64,000 nt of DNA from Heliocidaris tuberculata (lineage: Eukaryota; Echinodermata; Echinoidea; Camarodonta; Echinometridae), in NCBI GenBank assembly GCA_025618425.1, contig CM046833.1, positions 3,151,672 to 3,215,671 of the forward strand, read 5' to 3'. Both the position numbers and the translations under genes were made by a program. Shown one piece after another: positions 46,153 to 57,777 of the stretch. Each line of letters opens with the position of its first letter. The first letter of the stretch is position 1. A model generated the notes under the pieces. That model did not search any database. It saw only the letters and a list, made by a program, of their open reading frames with translations, and was not told where the DNA came from.

Positions 46153-46597
46153 GATGTTTATGTGTGTTTATTTCTTCTTCTTCTTTTTTTTTTTTTACCA
46201 ATATCTTGTCTCGTCTCTTTACTGCCATATCTGTATAATGTATACATAATTACATACATGTATTTTGTAATTCTCTTTTTGGGGGGAACCTAACAAACTG
46301 CTTTTCTTTATAGGTTCTTCCATGATATATCCTGACTTTTCTATTTGACTAATGTAAATTTTCACTTTTGATTACATTGAAATTATTATTGAGTTGTCTG
46401 TATTCGATATTTGAACTATGTAGGCCTATACTTTCAATTGTAATGTTCATGGCAGATTTATGCAGTACGAAATGAATTCATTCATTTATGATTCATATAT
46501 TATTTTATCTAACACTACAGTTACAATGGAATAGAATAACAATTAGCAGGTGAAACATCAATAACTAAAGGATTAGCTTGCAGGAGAGTGAGAGAGA

Positions 46598-46920
46598 GAC
46601 AGTGGCGCAAATCCATTTTGAAATATTTTTTTTGGGGGGGGGGCATTCGCCTCCAAAAATCTCTGACAAGCAAAAAAAAAAAAAGAAGGTTATTCAAAAA
46701 AGTGGGGGGGGGGACATTTGCCTCCAAAATTCTCTGACAAGCAAAAAAAAAAAAAAAAGTTATTCAAAAAGGTGGGGGGGGGGGACATTCGCCTCCAAAA
46801 TTCTTTAACAAGCAAAAAAAAAAAAGGTTATTCAAAAAGGTGGGGGGGGGGGACATTCGCCTATTTTCAAAAAGGTGGGGGGACATGTCCCCCTGTCCTC
46901 CCTTAGATTTGCGCCCATGG
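46598..46920. mobile_element. Element with GGCGCAAAT ends and four internal tandem units
   Basis: GTGGCGCAAATC and GATTTGCGCCCATG are inverted ends. Inside are four units of about 80 bases: poly(G), ACATTCGCCTCCAAAATTCT, CTGACAAGC, poly(A), AAGTTATTCAAAAAGGT. No coding capacity. Confidence 0.75.
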
Positions 46921-47209
46921 AGAGAGAGAGAGAGAGAGGAAGAGAGAGAGAAGGGGAGAAATAGAGAGGGGGGGGGAGAGTGTGTGTGGGGGTAGAGCAA
47001 AGAAGAAAAGGAGGGAAACAGAGAAGGGGTAATTCAGGCTTTTTGAGTGATCGATGAAAGTGGGAATTTGTTAAACGGTTTGTCTTTTGTGTAAGTTCCC
47101 AATGCATTGCCCATTTCCGCCTAAAGTGCCCTCTTTGATGATCCGCCGATTTTTTTCCCTGTCGCCCCAGTACGGTCTGACAAAACAATGGGGGGGGGGG
47201 GGGCAGAGG

Positions 47210-48060
47210 CCGCGAGTCGATTCCCCGTTTTCAAGTAGTGGAGCTTTGAATAGTCTCCCATGATAGTGTGCCCCTCCTTTGGTAATATTGCCTCTTACTT
47301 ATGATGTACCCTTACATATGCGCGCGGATGCTCTTTCTTCAGCTTCGGATAGGGTCTATTCCTGCATGTGTGAATATTTTATTTATTTATTTTTTTTGGT
47401 TTTGGTCTTTTTTTTCTAATTGGGGTTAGGAGTTGGCCTATTTCTTTAAGGCCCAGTGAAATTGATCCTAGTTTCTCGTCTGTATTTTTCTAAATTGAGG
47501 AGGAGGGAGTTCCATGTTATCTGATATTTAATATTTTTCCTCTGTATAAAATATCAAATATAAATTTCATTTTGTGTATAGGCCTACTTCGAACAGAGGC
47601 TCCAAACACAAAGTTAAACAAAAATAAAAATTCTAATGATTTTTGTTACCCAATTGTCTAGATGTCCTCAGATTTATTTAAGATTTTATTTCATTTTAGA
47701 ACAAAAATAACAAATAACAAATACACTGAAGCTCCTAATGGCGCCATCTTTCAACAGGATTTGAAAAGTGTCTGTGCCTCTAATTTTCCCATCATGCCCC
47801 ATTCTAGTTTGTAGAAGCTTAGAATGTGTCTATAGGCAATCTTCCACATGTGCAACGTCAAAAATAATAGTTTGAAATATAAAATATGCCTATTTTCCAA
47901 ACAGCTGTTAGCTAAAATTCAAAATAAACCGCAATTAATTTTCAAATTATAATTTAAATTTAGCAGTTACTGTAAGGTGGCGCTGTTCAAGTTTTGCCAG
48001 TTTAATGCCATTTTAAGGTCGTCTAAAAAAGGAAGGAGGAGGGGACGAGAAATTAGGAAT
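47210..48060. other. Intergenic stretch upstream of the DEDD-like gene
   Basis: AT-rich, no feature recognised apart from a poly(G) run at about 47190. Confidence 0.35.
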
Positions 48061-48063
48061 TAA

Positions 48064-48486
48064 AGGGTACCAATCACCAAAAAATATTTTGCTCTCTATG
48101 TTAGGGGATTCATGTCGTTATACTATATTCAAAATATGGGCTTCAAATATCAATTCTGCAAAGAGATATTGCAATTTTAATTACACTCTCTATAAGCGTA
48201 AAACCGACTTGTGAAAAGACTACTCGACGCACACGTACGTAAATATTCAAAATTGAATGAAGCGCCGTAAAAACTAAATTAACAACAACAACAACAACTG
48301 CTCGCCAAGATAAGGACTCGTGCGGAAACGAAATTCGAGTTTGGTTCCGCGCGAGCATTTTCATGTTATCCTTTATTTCCTTCATACTCCTTAACTGTTG
48401 ACCAATAGAATGCCAGATAAAGTTCTTCGAGATTGATTTCATATTTTTTAGCTGTACACAAATTATTTTTTCAGGTGATTGGTACA
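48064..48486. mobile_element. Dispersed element with GGGTACCAATCACC ends, second copy
   Basis: Inverted ends AGGGTACCAATCACC and GGTGATTGGTAC. It is longer than the 27177-27535 copy because of an insertion around 48235-48300 that includes an AACAACAAC repeat. It ends about 115 bases before the DEDD start codon, so it may contribute to that promoter. Confidence 0.7.
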
Positions 48487-48599
48487 ATTGTATTGGGCCT
48501 AAAAGAATTTTTATTTTTTTTGTTCCGGTTTTGTGTTTGTCAGTTTTAAGATACCATAGAGAATTGCACGAAATTTATACACTGCTAATTTAATGAGAG

Positions 48600-48966
48600 A
48601 TGGCGAAGAATCCGGAGCGTTCGAAATTTTCATCTTCATCTTTGACCAAAGATCGTCGGAGAATGAAACGTCCAATGATGTCAGCATCAGAAAGTAAAGA
48701 AACGGAACTTTATTCTCTACATGAAATGTTTTGTGTGGTTTCCAGCCAGTTAACTCGAGATGATTTTGAAGCCCTGAAAGCTCTGTATATCGGGAGCAAT
48801 GTGAGCGATGACCGTGGAAGAATAAATTGCCCTTCCGACCTTTTCTTCGCAATGGAGAGATCCGGACTGTGCGATTCTTCGAACTTCAAAGAGATTTTGA
48901 ATGTCTTGAGATTGATAACAAGACATGATTTGATGCCATTTGTGACGAGAAGGAAGAGAAAACGAG
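48600..48966 (+). CDS. DEDD: DEDD-like gene, exon 1 (death effector domain)
   Basis: ATG at 48600 follows TGAGAG; donor CGAG|GTAATG at 48967, phase 1. It contains the whole death effector domain, with SSQLTRDDFEALKALYIG and the signature RSGLCDSSNFKEIL, then FVTRRKRKR, a probable nuclear localisation signal. No upstream in-frame alternative start is needed. Confidence 0.93.
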
Positions 48967-51900
48967 GTAATGGAAGTAGACCTCACCAGAAATATAAAAT
49001 GACTTGACTTTGAGTCAGAGTCAGAGACACTCAAGTCAAACTTTATAAGTTATGCGAGGTATTGTCAATGCTGCCGCCTGCCGGTATAAACTGATTAACC
49101 TCAGTCAGAGACGACATTTGATTTTGATGCCTGATGATGGTTCTCAAGCAAGAGTCAAGATATAAAAGTCGGTGTGCATGCATGAGGGCTTATCTCGAAA
49201 GGGCGGTGTGGAGCGTTCAATGCACCCTTTCGAGAAAAGCCCCCCGCTTGTCTCGAAAGGGTGGGTTGAGAACGGAGTGGCGCGTTAATGCACCCTTTCG
49301 AGAAAAACGGGGGGGGGGGGGCCTCTTCTCAAAGGGGTGCGTTAACTAAACTAATCTTCCACGTCAGTCTATAATAAAATTAAAATAAATGAAATATCAC
49401 CTATTTCTAACTGTCTAACTGAATGTGGAATTTAATTTGCATGTTTTTAAAAAGATATAGACTAATTATAAACAGTTATTTTTTTTGAAAAGTTCCTTAT
49501 TAATTTTGACATTTTTGAAGATTTAAGTAAATTATTTGATTGTGTTTCTTGTTATTTTTTATTTCGCGTTAATATTTCAGTGCTTTAATCAATTATAAAT
49601 GACTGATCTTCAAGACTGTAAAAAATTAGTTTTATTTCATAAATTTTTAAACTGTTTCAGTTTTGATTATTTCAATTCAAAGGACTGCTGTGTAACTTAG
49701 ACTAATTTACATTGTATGTTAATGCTGAATAAATTTCTATTCCTTAAATAAACAACTGATGTGGAAGACTAGATAATGCACCCCTTTGAGAAGAGCCCCC
49801 CTCCCCCCCCCCCCCCCCCCCCCCCCCGCTTTTCTCGAAAGGGTGCATTAATGCACAACTCTGTTCTCAATACACCTTTTCAAAACAAGCAGGGGGCTTT
49901 TCTCGAAAGGGTGCGTTGAGCGCTCCACAGTGTGCCGCCGCACCGCACAGTTTCTCATGTATGAGAAACTGATCAACATGATCAGGGGGTGGGATGGGGG
50001 AGGGTAAATCATTTTATTGCTAATTACGCAGACTAATCAAAAGGGATGAAATGAATTTAAAGTAATTTCTTTATAGGCAGATCTACATCTACATGTACTG
50101 TCGGTACTGAGCCTCATCTGTGCTAGCAGAAGTCTGCTCTTGTAGTAAATTTATGTTTGCGAAATAACAATCTTAACTCAAAATTTTTTTTTTAATAAGT
50201 GGGTTACGCAGTCTTATACAGCACCAGAAAAATGAACTATAAATTATACCCAGATGTTGTGTGTCCGGACGGGTCATTTTTAAACCAAAAATTGGCCAAC
50301 TTTTAAAGCAAATTGTGAAAAATCTTTCTCAAGATAAACTGAAAATTGTATGAATTGCAAATATTCACTGATTTTAGTGTAACTTGATGATATTTTTTGG
50401 ATAAATTCTCACAATTTTGACAGGTTAATTTTTATTAAGTGTCCAGATACACCCCCCCCCCCCAATCATACTACTGTATAAGCCATAAATTTCGCGGCCA
50501 TAAATTTTTGCGAATAGGACTAACCAGACTATTTCGCGAGTGGTTGCATTTGCAGTCGGAAAATTCTCAAATCTACGAACAGCGGTGATGATGTACTTTT
50601 GCAAAGCGAAGTGGTGAATTTCTGACCAGGAGACAACAAATTCAACCGACTTCTTATGTTGGCAATATTTTGGCGTGTTGTTAAATTCGCGACCCACTCG
50701 CGATTCGCGAAATTCGCGAAAATAAAACCCCCGCGAAATATATGGTGTATACAGTACCTTTTTTTGGTCTCTGTCTGGACTCTGGACTTGTCCCAATGAA
50801 AGCCTTGCACTAAAATGTAGATCTAAAGACAGATTTGGAAGAAGTTACTAAAAAAACATTAGTCTAGTATGATGGGGAGCCCTATCATATGTCTGCGTAC
50901 CTAAGATTTAACTTGAAAATGAACAAGAATTTCTTTGATATTCCTGTAATGCTTGATTTTTATAATATTCCTGATAAAAAGGTTTGCAAAACATCTCATC
51001 AAAATTAGAGCAAGAACAATTTCCATTTCAACATTGAAAAAACAGTGGTGCCCATATATGCGCACTCATTTATTTTACGTGCACTTTTCACTATTTTGAC
51101 TCGTATTTTGCATGAATACTATAAAGATGAAAACTTTGCGTTCTGCGCATTTTATTTTATCAGAATTGCACAGTTACTTGTGTGTGCAGACAAGGACACT
51201 GCGCAGACTTGAGCACTCTAGCCATGCACATTATTTACTGTTTCTTAATTTCTGTTATTCCTTTTGAGGAAACTTTTTATGCAAATATTTTTTCGGGCAT
51301 GTCTTTTTTTTTTCCCCTTCATGTTTCACAGTTCATTACACCTCCAAATTAAGATGATATTCATAATTTTTTTAAGGGCTTAGATTCTACCAAGTAGGCA
51401 GTAGATCTTCTTGGGTTAATGATTTAGGGACTTAAAGTGCATACATGTGAAAATATTTTAAAAATATATGGAAAAGAATTGTAAAAGTCATCTAAGTTTC
51501 TTACTACATGTATGATATTACTCTGTAAATGTAGGTCAACATTGATGAAATACATTTTGTAAAACTTGGTCTGTTAAAATGGATACAAGACTTAAGATAA
51601 TGTTTCTTTTTTTTTAACAGCTGTTGAAGACCCTGTAGATAAGTACCTTGATCAGTGTACATCTGCAGCAGGACCTCCTCCAACAGACCAAACCTCCCGA
51701 TCAGGACACGTCGTATCATCCTCCTCATCATCATCTTCTTCCTCATCATGTGCATCATCATCGCTTTCATCGTCTTCATCTGCATTAGAGTCGGCAGGCT
51801 CATCATTACACGCATGTAGCTGCAATCAGTCACCACATGCAACAAACTGTCCTATGAATGAGTCAGCCCCGGACTCTCATGATTGTAGCGTGCACACTAG

Positions 51901-53293
51901 AGCTGTTGCCACTACAACCAGATGTAGGAGAACAGTTGGGATCTCACCGGAAGCGAGAGGATTGCCCAGGGAGAGACCTAAACATACGTGTGGTATGATA
52001 CTCTTTATTAATTAATTATGTAGAGCAGTTGTGGTCTAGTGGATAAGTTCCTGGACCGTGAACCACAAGGTACGGGGTTCGAACCCCTAGCCCAGCACTA
52101 GTGTCCTTTGGCAAGGCATTATTCTACATTTGCCACACTTGACCCAGGTGAATTAAATGGGTACCTGGTAGGAATTAATTCCTTGAAATGCTAGAGTAGT
52201 AGCAGCGTGTTAAAGCCAGGGAAATAATTGGGGAGTGCCAGGAGTGTCAAGTCTGACAGACATGTGCACTAAACAAGAACCCACTTTTACTGTTATTATT
52301 ATTGTTACTTTTATTATTAATCCAAGTAAAATGCTATATTTAGTTTATGTGACACCACCAGACCAACCCTTATCTGATCGATAAACTGACAAAATATTGT
52401 CCATTTCAGTAATGAAATATTTTGTTTTTTCTATTGTCGTTCTGGTGTAAGTCTAATCGATGTGACCAGGGTTTAAATCAAGATACATCTGCTTGAATAG
52501 AAAATAGTGATGACCTGTCCCTAAGCTTACTGAATGCTTGCCAGGCATAGCAACAAATTGTTCAACCCATTTCTGACTAGATTGTGATAGGTCTTCCTCA
52601 GGGAACATTGGATGCATTTTTTAACTGTCTTCTCTAACTGTCTGGAAAAAATAACAGTATTGTAGTCCTAATCTATTTTTGCAAACATATTTATTTTCAG
52701 TTACCAACACTGGTATAATGATGTATTGGAAACTGATGGGAGCTTTTTGAATAGAAAGCTGTGTTGTGAATAACTACTACAATATTTATTGGTTCAAATA
52801 CTTTTTGTTATCCTACATTTGATATGTTATCCTACATTTGATATGTTATCCTACATTTGATACGTGTTATCCTACATTTGATATGTTATACTACATTTGA
52901 TACGATAATGTCATCTCTTGCCTTACAGACATCAGACTGCGAGTACGTGCCGAATACTGCTGTCATGATAGCGCCCTCGTTGGTCAACTTCACTCTAATG
53001 AACGTGATCCATTGATGCGTCACCTTGAGCTCTTCTCACAAGCCAGCGCTATCCTCAAATCACGAGACCTAGGATCTATTGTATGTGACATTAAGTTTTC
53101 AGAGTTGACGTACTTGGATGCGTTCTGGCGCGATTACATCAATGGATCTCTTCTTGCTGCTCTCAAAGATGTCTTCATTACTGATTCCCTTAGAGCAGCT
53201 GTTGGAGATGAAGCTATTAAACTCTTAGTAAATGTTGATGAAGATGATTATAGAGCAGGGAGAAGCAAACTACTTTTAAATCTGATCAGTTGA
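48600..53293 (+). CDS. DEDD: DEDD/DEDD2-like death effector domain protein (complete coding region)
   Basis: Coding exons 48600-48966, 51621-51992 and 52929-53293 join with phase 1 at both introns to give 367 codons plus stop; vertebrate DEDD proteins are a little over 300 residues. An N-terminal death effector domain (about residues 38-115, LYSLHEMFCVV to ITRHDLMPFV) is followed by a basic RRKRKR run, a Ser-rich central segment, and the highly conserved DEDD C-terminal region from DIRLRVRAEYC to NVDEDDY. In vertebrates DEDD proteins sit in nucleus and nucleolus and link death-receptor signalling to transcription and the cell cycle; the same role here is inferred. The single gene may be the pre-duplication orthologue of DEDD and DEDD2. 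Confidence 0.95.
49185..49945. mobile_element. Foldback element in intron 1 of the DEDD-like gene
   Basis: Arms of about 160-190 bases around an AT-rich centre repeat the motif TCTCGAAAGGGTGC and its complement at least seven times, with poly(G) on one side (49306-49320) and poly(C) on the other (49798-49826). GTGTGGAGCGTTC at the left end pairs with GAGCGCTCCACA at the right. Confidence 0.72.
50472..50756. mobile_element. MITE with TACTGTATAAGCCATAAATT ends
   Basis: TACTGTATAAGCCATAAATT with TCGCGG at the left and CCGCGAAATATATGGTGTATACAGTA (in two pieces) at the right are inverted. TTCGCG motifs recur inside. Intron 1 of the DEDD-like gene. Confidence 0.7.
50760..51600. other. Intron 1 spacer of the DEDD-like gene
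   Basis: AT-rich intron sequence; nothing recognised. Confidence 0.4.
51621..51992 (+). CDS. DEDD: DEDD-like gene, exon 2 (Ser-rich linker)
   Basis: Acceptor TTTTTTAACAG at 51620, donor TGTG|GTATGA at 51993; phases 1 and 1. It begins AVEDPVDKYLDQC, the counterpart of the VDKYL segment in vertebrate DEDD, then carries a run of serines from TCA/TCC/TCT repeats (about residues 147-176), and ends in RERPKHTC, which joins DIRLR. Confidence 0.93.
52023..52321 (+). mobile_element. tRNA-derived SINE in intron 2 of the DEDD-like gene
   Basis: The tRNA-like head contains an A box (TGGTCTAGTGG) and a perfect B box (GGTTCGAACCCC) about 35 bases later, so it could bind the RNA polymerase III machinery. 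The body continues with GACCCAGGTGAATTAAATGG and ends in an ATT-rich tail. Fragments of the same family lie at 17757 and 42215. It is not a functional tRNA gene: the arms after the B box do not close. Confidence 0.82.
52809..52906 (+). repeat. Five short tandem repeats near the exon 3 acceptor
   Basis: GTTATCCTACATTTGATAT repeated five times with small changes, ending about 20 bases before the splice acceptor of DEDD exon 3. Confidence 0.85.
52929..53293 (+). CDS. DEDD: DEDD-like gene, exon 3 (conserved C-terminal region)
   Basis: Acceptor TTGCCTTACAG at 52928; phase 1 in; TGA stop at 53291-53293. It reads DIRLRVRAEYC, SQASAILKSRDLGS, CDIKFSELTYLDAFWRDYIN, SLLAALKDVFITDS and KLLVNVDEDDY, the hallmark of the DEDD family and the best-conserved coding sequence of the window. 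Confidence 0.96.
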
Positions 53294-54334
53294 TGCTTGA
53301 CTGAACTGACAGAGTGAAAATACTTGAACTGTTAATATAGAGCTTCATGCAGTGCAGAGTTTTGAGTGAGGCGCTTATTCTTATTGTATTCAATTCATTT
53401 GCATCTTTATTTTGTAATAACAATAATGTTGATATTCTTCTTATTTCATTTGGTGCATATCTAAAACAATGTCCCTATTGCATTCTGAAAATCATGACTT
53501 TTGATTTAGCTCCAGTAGCTGTTATCAATACACTGTAGAGCTGTCTAAAACTTGTACCAGGACCCCAATAACTACACAAGGGCTAAGAAAGACAACTATA
53601 GACAAAATGCCTCGTCTTACCTTATAAGACTAGACAGGATACCCTATAATAGATTTCTGTCCTAAATAGGTTGCTCAGAATGGAAAACCAAAAAGTTAAA
53701 TGGATGTCACATGTTTGTGTTTCCTGTACAATTTTTGCTCCAAAAAAAAAAAAAAAAATAGTGCATACAAATTTACAGTATGATACAAAACTTCTTCTTT
53801 TTTTTTTCCTTTTTTTTTGGGGGGGGGGGAGGGGGTGTTGCCCCTGTTGTATCACATAATGAAAATGAACAGTTTAAGAATTTAAGCAAATGCAAGGATG
53901 TAGATATTAATAATTAATGGGGCATTATCTTCACCCCCCCCCCTCCCCCGAATTCTTTCTGAATGTGTTGAGGAATCAGACAGAACTTAAGTTTAATGAG
54001 AAGATGGTTAGAATGTTTATAAATACATCACAATATCAATTTCATTACCACCTCTCATCTTTTACATTTATTAAAAGTACTACATGTATTTATTTTTACA
54101 TGTATAGTATGACATTGATTCAGTCAGCTCAATACTTATTTTGAGAAGAACAATATGATACTTTTCAACGTATATTCAAGTGATACCTGTATGAAAGTAA
54201 CCAGGTTACAAGTACCTTTGAAATTCTCTTTTTAGGCAATCTTAAAATGTTATTGTATTGCTTGCTGAAGTTTACATCTAATGAAATGTATAGCCCAGCT
54301 CATACAAGGCATCATTTGCTATTATTACCTATAT
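53294..54334. other. 3' flank of the DEDD-like gene
   Basis: Probably starts with the 3' untranslated region. No clear AATAAA is found soon after the stop. A poly(A) and poly(T)/poly(G) patch lies at 53742-53830. Confidence 0.4.
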
Positions 54335-54851
54335 GGGGTGTTTTTACGGTGCTATTAAAATTCATATTTTGCGCGGTCTGCAAATGATCTAGTTCTGAGC
54401 GGTCATCATTCCCTGATATTTTCCCTCTTCCGGGTTTCACCATTCACTTTGTGTACAAAAAGTGCGGTCAACATTGAGCCCGATTAACATCCACCTTTTC
54501 TTGTCAGTGCGCTTTTATTAAAGTGCATAGTGCAGTATTGTGTACGCGCTAAAGTGTAGGCTTAAACAATGGCGCGGTAACAATTTACGTCACAATTGCT
54601 CAGCCCAGATTACATACCTGCATGAATAACCTGAAATTAAAGGGACTGACAGGCAAAAAGACGTGTCTGTCATTGCTACAAATGATATAGGTAATAACAA
54701 TAATATTGACTGGCTCTACTTTCGGGGAATATCGAAAATGTTGCCATTAAAAGAATCACATTGCCCTCTTCTTCGACTCGGGGCAATATGATTCTGTTGC
54801 GGGCAACATTCTCTGATATCCCCCTCAAGGCCAGTCAGTATTATATAAATG
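54335..54851 (+). repeat. Dispersed 0.5-kb repeat, second copy
   Basis: Same orientation and blocks as 15770-16308 (TTTACGTCACAATTGCT, TTGACTGGCTCTACTTTC, GATTCTGTTGCGGGCAACAT). Confidence 0.7.
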
Positions 54852-55074
54852 TTAGGACAGCTTCAGTGAGGTTCCTTCTTTTGCCCATCATGGTGGAGTG
54901 ATATCATTTAAAAAGTGATTTCAAAATGAACAGTTCAAACAATAGCTGCATTAATTGGTGTATGGGTGAATGGCCTTCACAGGCTCGATTAGCACAGGTA
55001 CATGTAATGACGCAATCAAAATGACTCCTCATGTTTAATAGTAGAGCCTTTAATTACTTAGTTAATTATGTCAC

Positions 55075-55451
55075 AGTTTAAAGCTAATCGGTCCATTGTC
55101 AGTTTATCTAGTATCCAGCTTGACTAATCCATTTCATCTGTACCCAGTTCATCTACTATCCAAGTGGTCTAATATCATTTTGTCTGTACTCAATTTGTCT
55201 ATTATCCATTTGGGCTAACTATCAGTTTGTCAAATTTTCATATGCACCACATGTACTTTCAGGATATTTTGGTTTGATGACCAGTTTATAGGCTAATAAT
55301 CGTTTTCGTATAAGTACTGCACTTTGTCTACTAGTCAGGTCAGCGACAAAGCTCCCATTGTGGCCTTTGCCCCTGAGTTTTCTTACATTGTACCAAATGG
55401 ATATAAGATGGGATATTAGACCAAATCAGTAAGACACTGGCATGCCTTCCA

Positions 55452-55492
<41 letters not shown>

Positions 55493-55850
55493 GGGGGGGG
55501 GGGGGGTAGGGTTAAAGTCTTGACCCTTACATTCCACTAACGACCTTAACAGGGGGCACACACTGGGGGGGGGGGGTTAAGGTCTTGACTCCTTAGTTCC
55601 ATGGATGACCTTTTTTTTTAAACAGTGGATGAGCAGGGGGCATTCCCTTGTGGCCCCTGGCTACACCTATGGGGTAAGAAACCAAACCTTCATTAGACAA
55701 GCTGAGATGTGGACTAAGTGGATAGACAAATTGACCACCTCATGGAGAATAGATGAACTGGGTTTAAAAGAAATGCATTGAGATAAAATTAAATATTGGA
55801 CAATTTAGTATTGGACCAAATGGCAAGTGACGGGCTTATTGGTGGCTAAT
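55075..55850. mobile_element. Foldback element of TATCCATTTGGTCTAAT-type repeats, interrupted by simple sequence
   Basis: The left half repeats GTCTACTATCCAnnTGGTCTA-like units; the right half has their complement (ATTAGACAAGC, GTGGATAGACAAATTGACC, ATTGGACCAAATGG). The centre holds poly(T)/poly(G) at 55456-55506. Confidence 0.6.
55456..55506 (+). repeat. Poly(T) followed by poly(G)
   Basis: More than 30 T directly followed by about 16 G; a typical slippage or assembly-difficult site. Confidence 0.9.
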
Positions 55851-56105
55851 ATTTGTTGATCATCACAAAGCAAAATGAAAGACAATTTGAACATTTTGTT
55901 TTCCATGTTTGTGTATTGTCTTTAGTCTTCACATCAACAGCATGAAAGCATCTTCTGAGTTTATATGAACCTGAATTGGCAATGTTAAAAATCATTTTGG
56001 CTTTAGAATATATGTTATTATGACTGAAACTATTATAATGACCTTGTTTCATTTGTCTCATCAGTTATAAAAAGGCACTGGTGTTCATTGGGGGGATCCA
56101 GACTT

Positions 56106-57215
56106 GCAATCCAACCTTGGTAATAAAATGATTTGTGTGAAAACAAAAAAAATAAGAAAAACAGGATGGTGACAGTTCGAAAGAAATTGGACAAGAAATA
56201 AGAAAGTTATGGATGTTCGAAAAATGAGATCACTAAATCTATGTGAATCTCAAACTGGCAAATTAGTGAGTCGATTGTGACTTAGTGGCAGACAGCTCTC
56301 AAGTTTGTCGTACACTTGAATATCATTTGCAGTTTTCTCCTAAGCACCTTTTCCCTCGTGGCAGTACTCAAAATGTATTGTAGATAGCACAATGTTATAG
56401 GTCCTCATGAAAGAAAAGATACTACTGAGTAAAACATTTTGACAAAAATGGCATTTTAGTCATTTTGTTTGTTGTAGCAAATGAGGGAGTTTCCGCCACT
56501 ACATCACAGTGACATTACCAATTCGGCCAATTTGAAACTCCCACATGTATAGTGATTACAAATTTTAAAAATTCATAACTTTCTTATTGCTTGTCCGATT
56601 TCGTTCAAACTTTCACCTATCTGCTTCTTTGATTTGTCCTCTTTCTTTTAGAACAACTTGCCATTAAAGGAGGATGATAGAGAGAAGCAATTTAAAAAAA
56701 AGTTCCATCAAAATCGGTCATGAAATGAAAAAGTTATGAAAGTTTGAAAAGTCTCAATTTACTTTCTATGGCGATTCTCAAATTGGCAATGTTGCTTCAA
56801 AGTGACAGGTTTAGTAGTACAACTCTCCATATGTTTTGCACATAAAATTTCATATTTTCCCCATTATGTCTCCTTCGCTCAAGATATATCATGGGAAAAT
56901 GTATTTGACACAACATGTTGATTTCACAAAAGGACAAGCAGCATCTTTATAGAGATAATGGAGAAGACATGAAAGTTTGTGTACAAAACATATGGAGAGT
57001 TGTACTACTAAACCTGTCATTTTGAAGCAACATTGCCAATTTGAGGATCACTATAGAAAGTGAATTGAGACTTTTCAAACTTTCATAACTTTATCATTTC
57101 GTAACCGATTTTGATGGAACTTTTTAAAAATTGCTTCTGTCTATCCTCTCTTTTCATTAAAATTGATTTTTCCTCAGGGTTTCATTCTCCTTTAAGGTTG
57201 GATTTCTCTTTAAGT
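56106..57215. mobile_element. Outer foldback element interrupted by a nested one
   Basis: AATCCAACCTTGG at the left and AAGGTTGGATTTCTCTTTAA at the right are inverted. The inner arms GACAAGAAATAAGAAAGTTATG and CATAACTTTCTTATTGCTTGTC (split) pair. The right arm is split at TTAA by 56668-57191. A one-armed relative lies at 62537-62710. Confidence 0.72.
56668..57191. mobile_element. TTAA-flanked foldback element, second copy, nested
   Basis: Same family as 8539-9136 (CTCAAATTGGCAATGTTGCT, AGTGACAGGTTTAGTAGTAC). TTAA at 56664-56667 and 57192-57195. The left end lacks about 35 bases that the first copy has. Confidence 0.8.
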
Positions 57216-57239
57216 CAGGGTCGGGTAAAATGCGAGTGT

Positions 57240-57600
57240 TGGTACAATGTCGGGTGGGGGGGGGGTGCTATCATCTTTTCACGTTTGCTGTTCTAATCTC
57301 CATTCCCCCTCCCCCCCCCATTCCATCTAGATTCACTTAGATTTTACGAGAACCACCCCTGGACAATTACCCCCCAGGACAATTACCACAGGACAATTCG
57401 CCCCCCCCCCCCAGAAAGTTACCTCTAGCACAATTAGCCCAAGGTACCCAAAGGACAGCCTCCCCCATCTTTAGAAATGCACAGGCAACGCTAGAGAGGG
57501 GGGGGGGGGGGAGCTGTGGGCACAGTTCCCCCACATTTTAACATATCCCCAGCCTTTTTTCTTTTGATAAGTGCCCATTTTTACTTCTGATACGTTCCCT
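57240..57600. repeat. Poly(G)/poly(C)-rich stretch with GGACAATTnnCCCCC repeats
   Basis: Several short G or C runs, with AGGACAATTACCCC-like units at 57360-57450 and their complement (GGGGTAATTGTCCT) at 57900-57945, so the region is weakly palindromic. No gene. Confidence 0.5.
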
Positions 57601-57610
57601 TTTCCCTTGT

Positions 57611-57777
57611 GGGCCCCGTTGCACAAAACTTACATTAACGGTAACTTTGCCATCAATGGTAACTCCCATGGAAAGCTTGATTTGATTGGCTGTTGAGTGA
57701 TGTTACCATGGTAGTTACCATTAATAGGAGAGTTACCATTAATGGTAATTTTTATGCAACGGGGTCCTGATAAGTGC
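57611..57777. mobile_element. Foldback MITE with GGGCCCCGTTGCACAAAA ends
   Basis: GGGCCCCGTTGCACAAAACTTAC at the left and TTTTTATGCAACGGGGTCC at the right. Interior repeats of ATGGTAACT and AGTTACCAT pair. Confidence 0.75.

Noticed and set aside
46578..47188. Small frames around the poly(G) repeats
   Set aside because: Frames run through tandem poly(G)/poly(A) units of a transposon and differ between units.
52023..52095. A tRNA gene
   Set aside because: A and B boxes are present, but the acceptor stem does not close and the sequence continues as a SINE body; related fragments lie elsewhere in the window.
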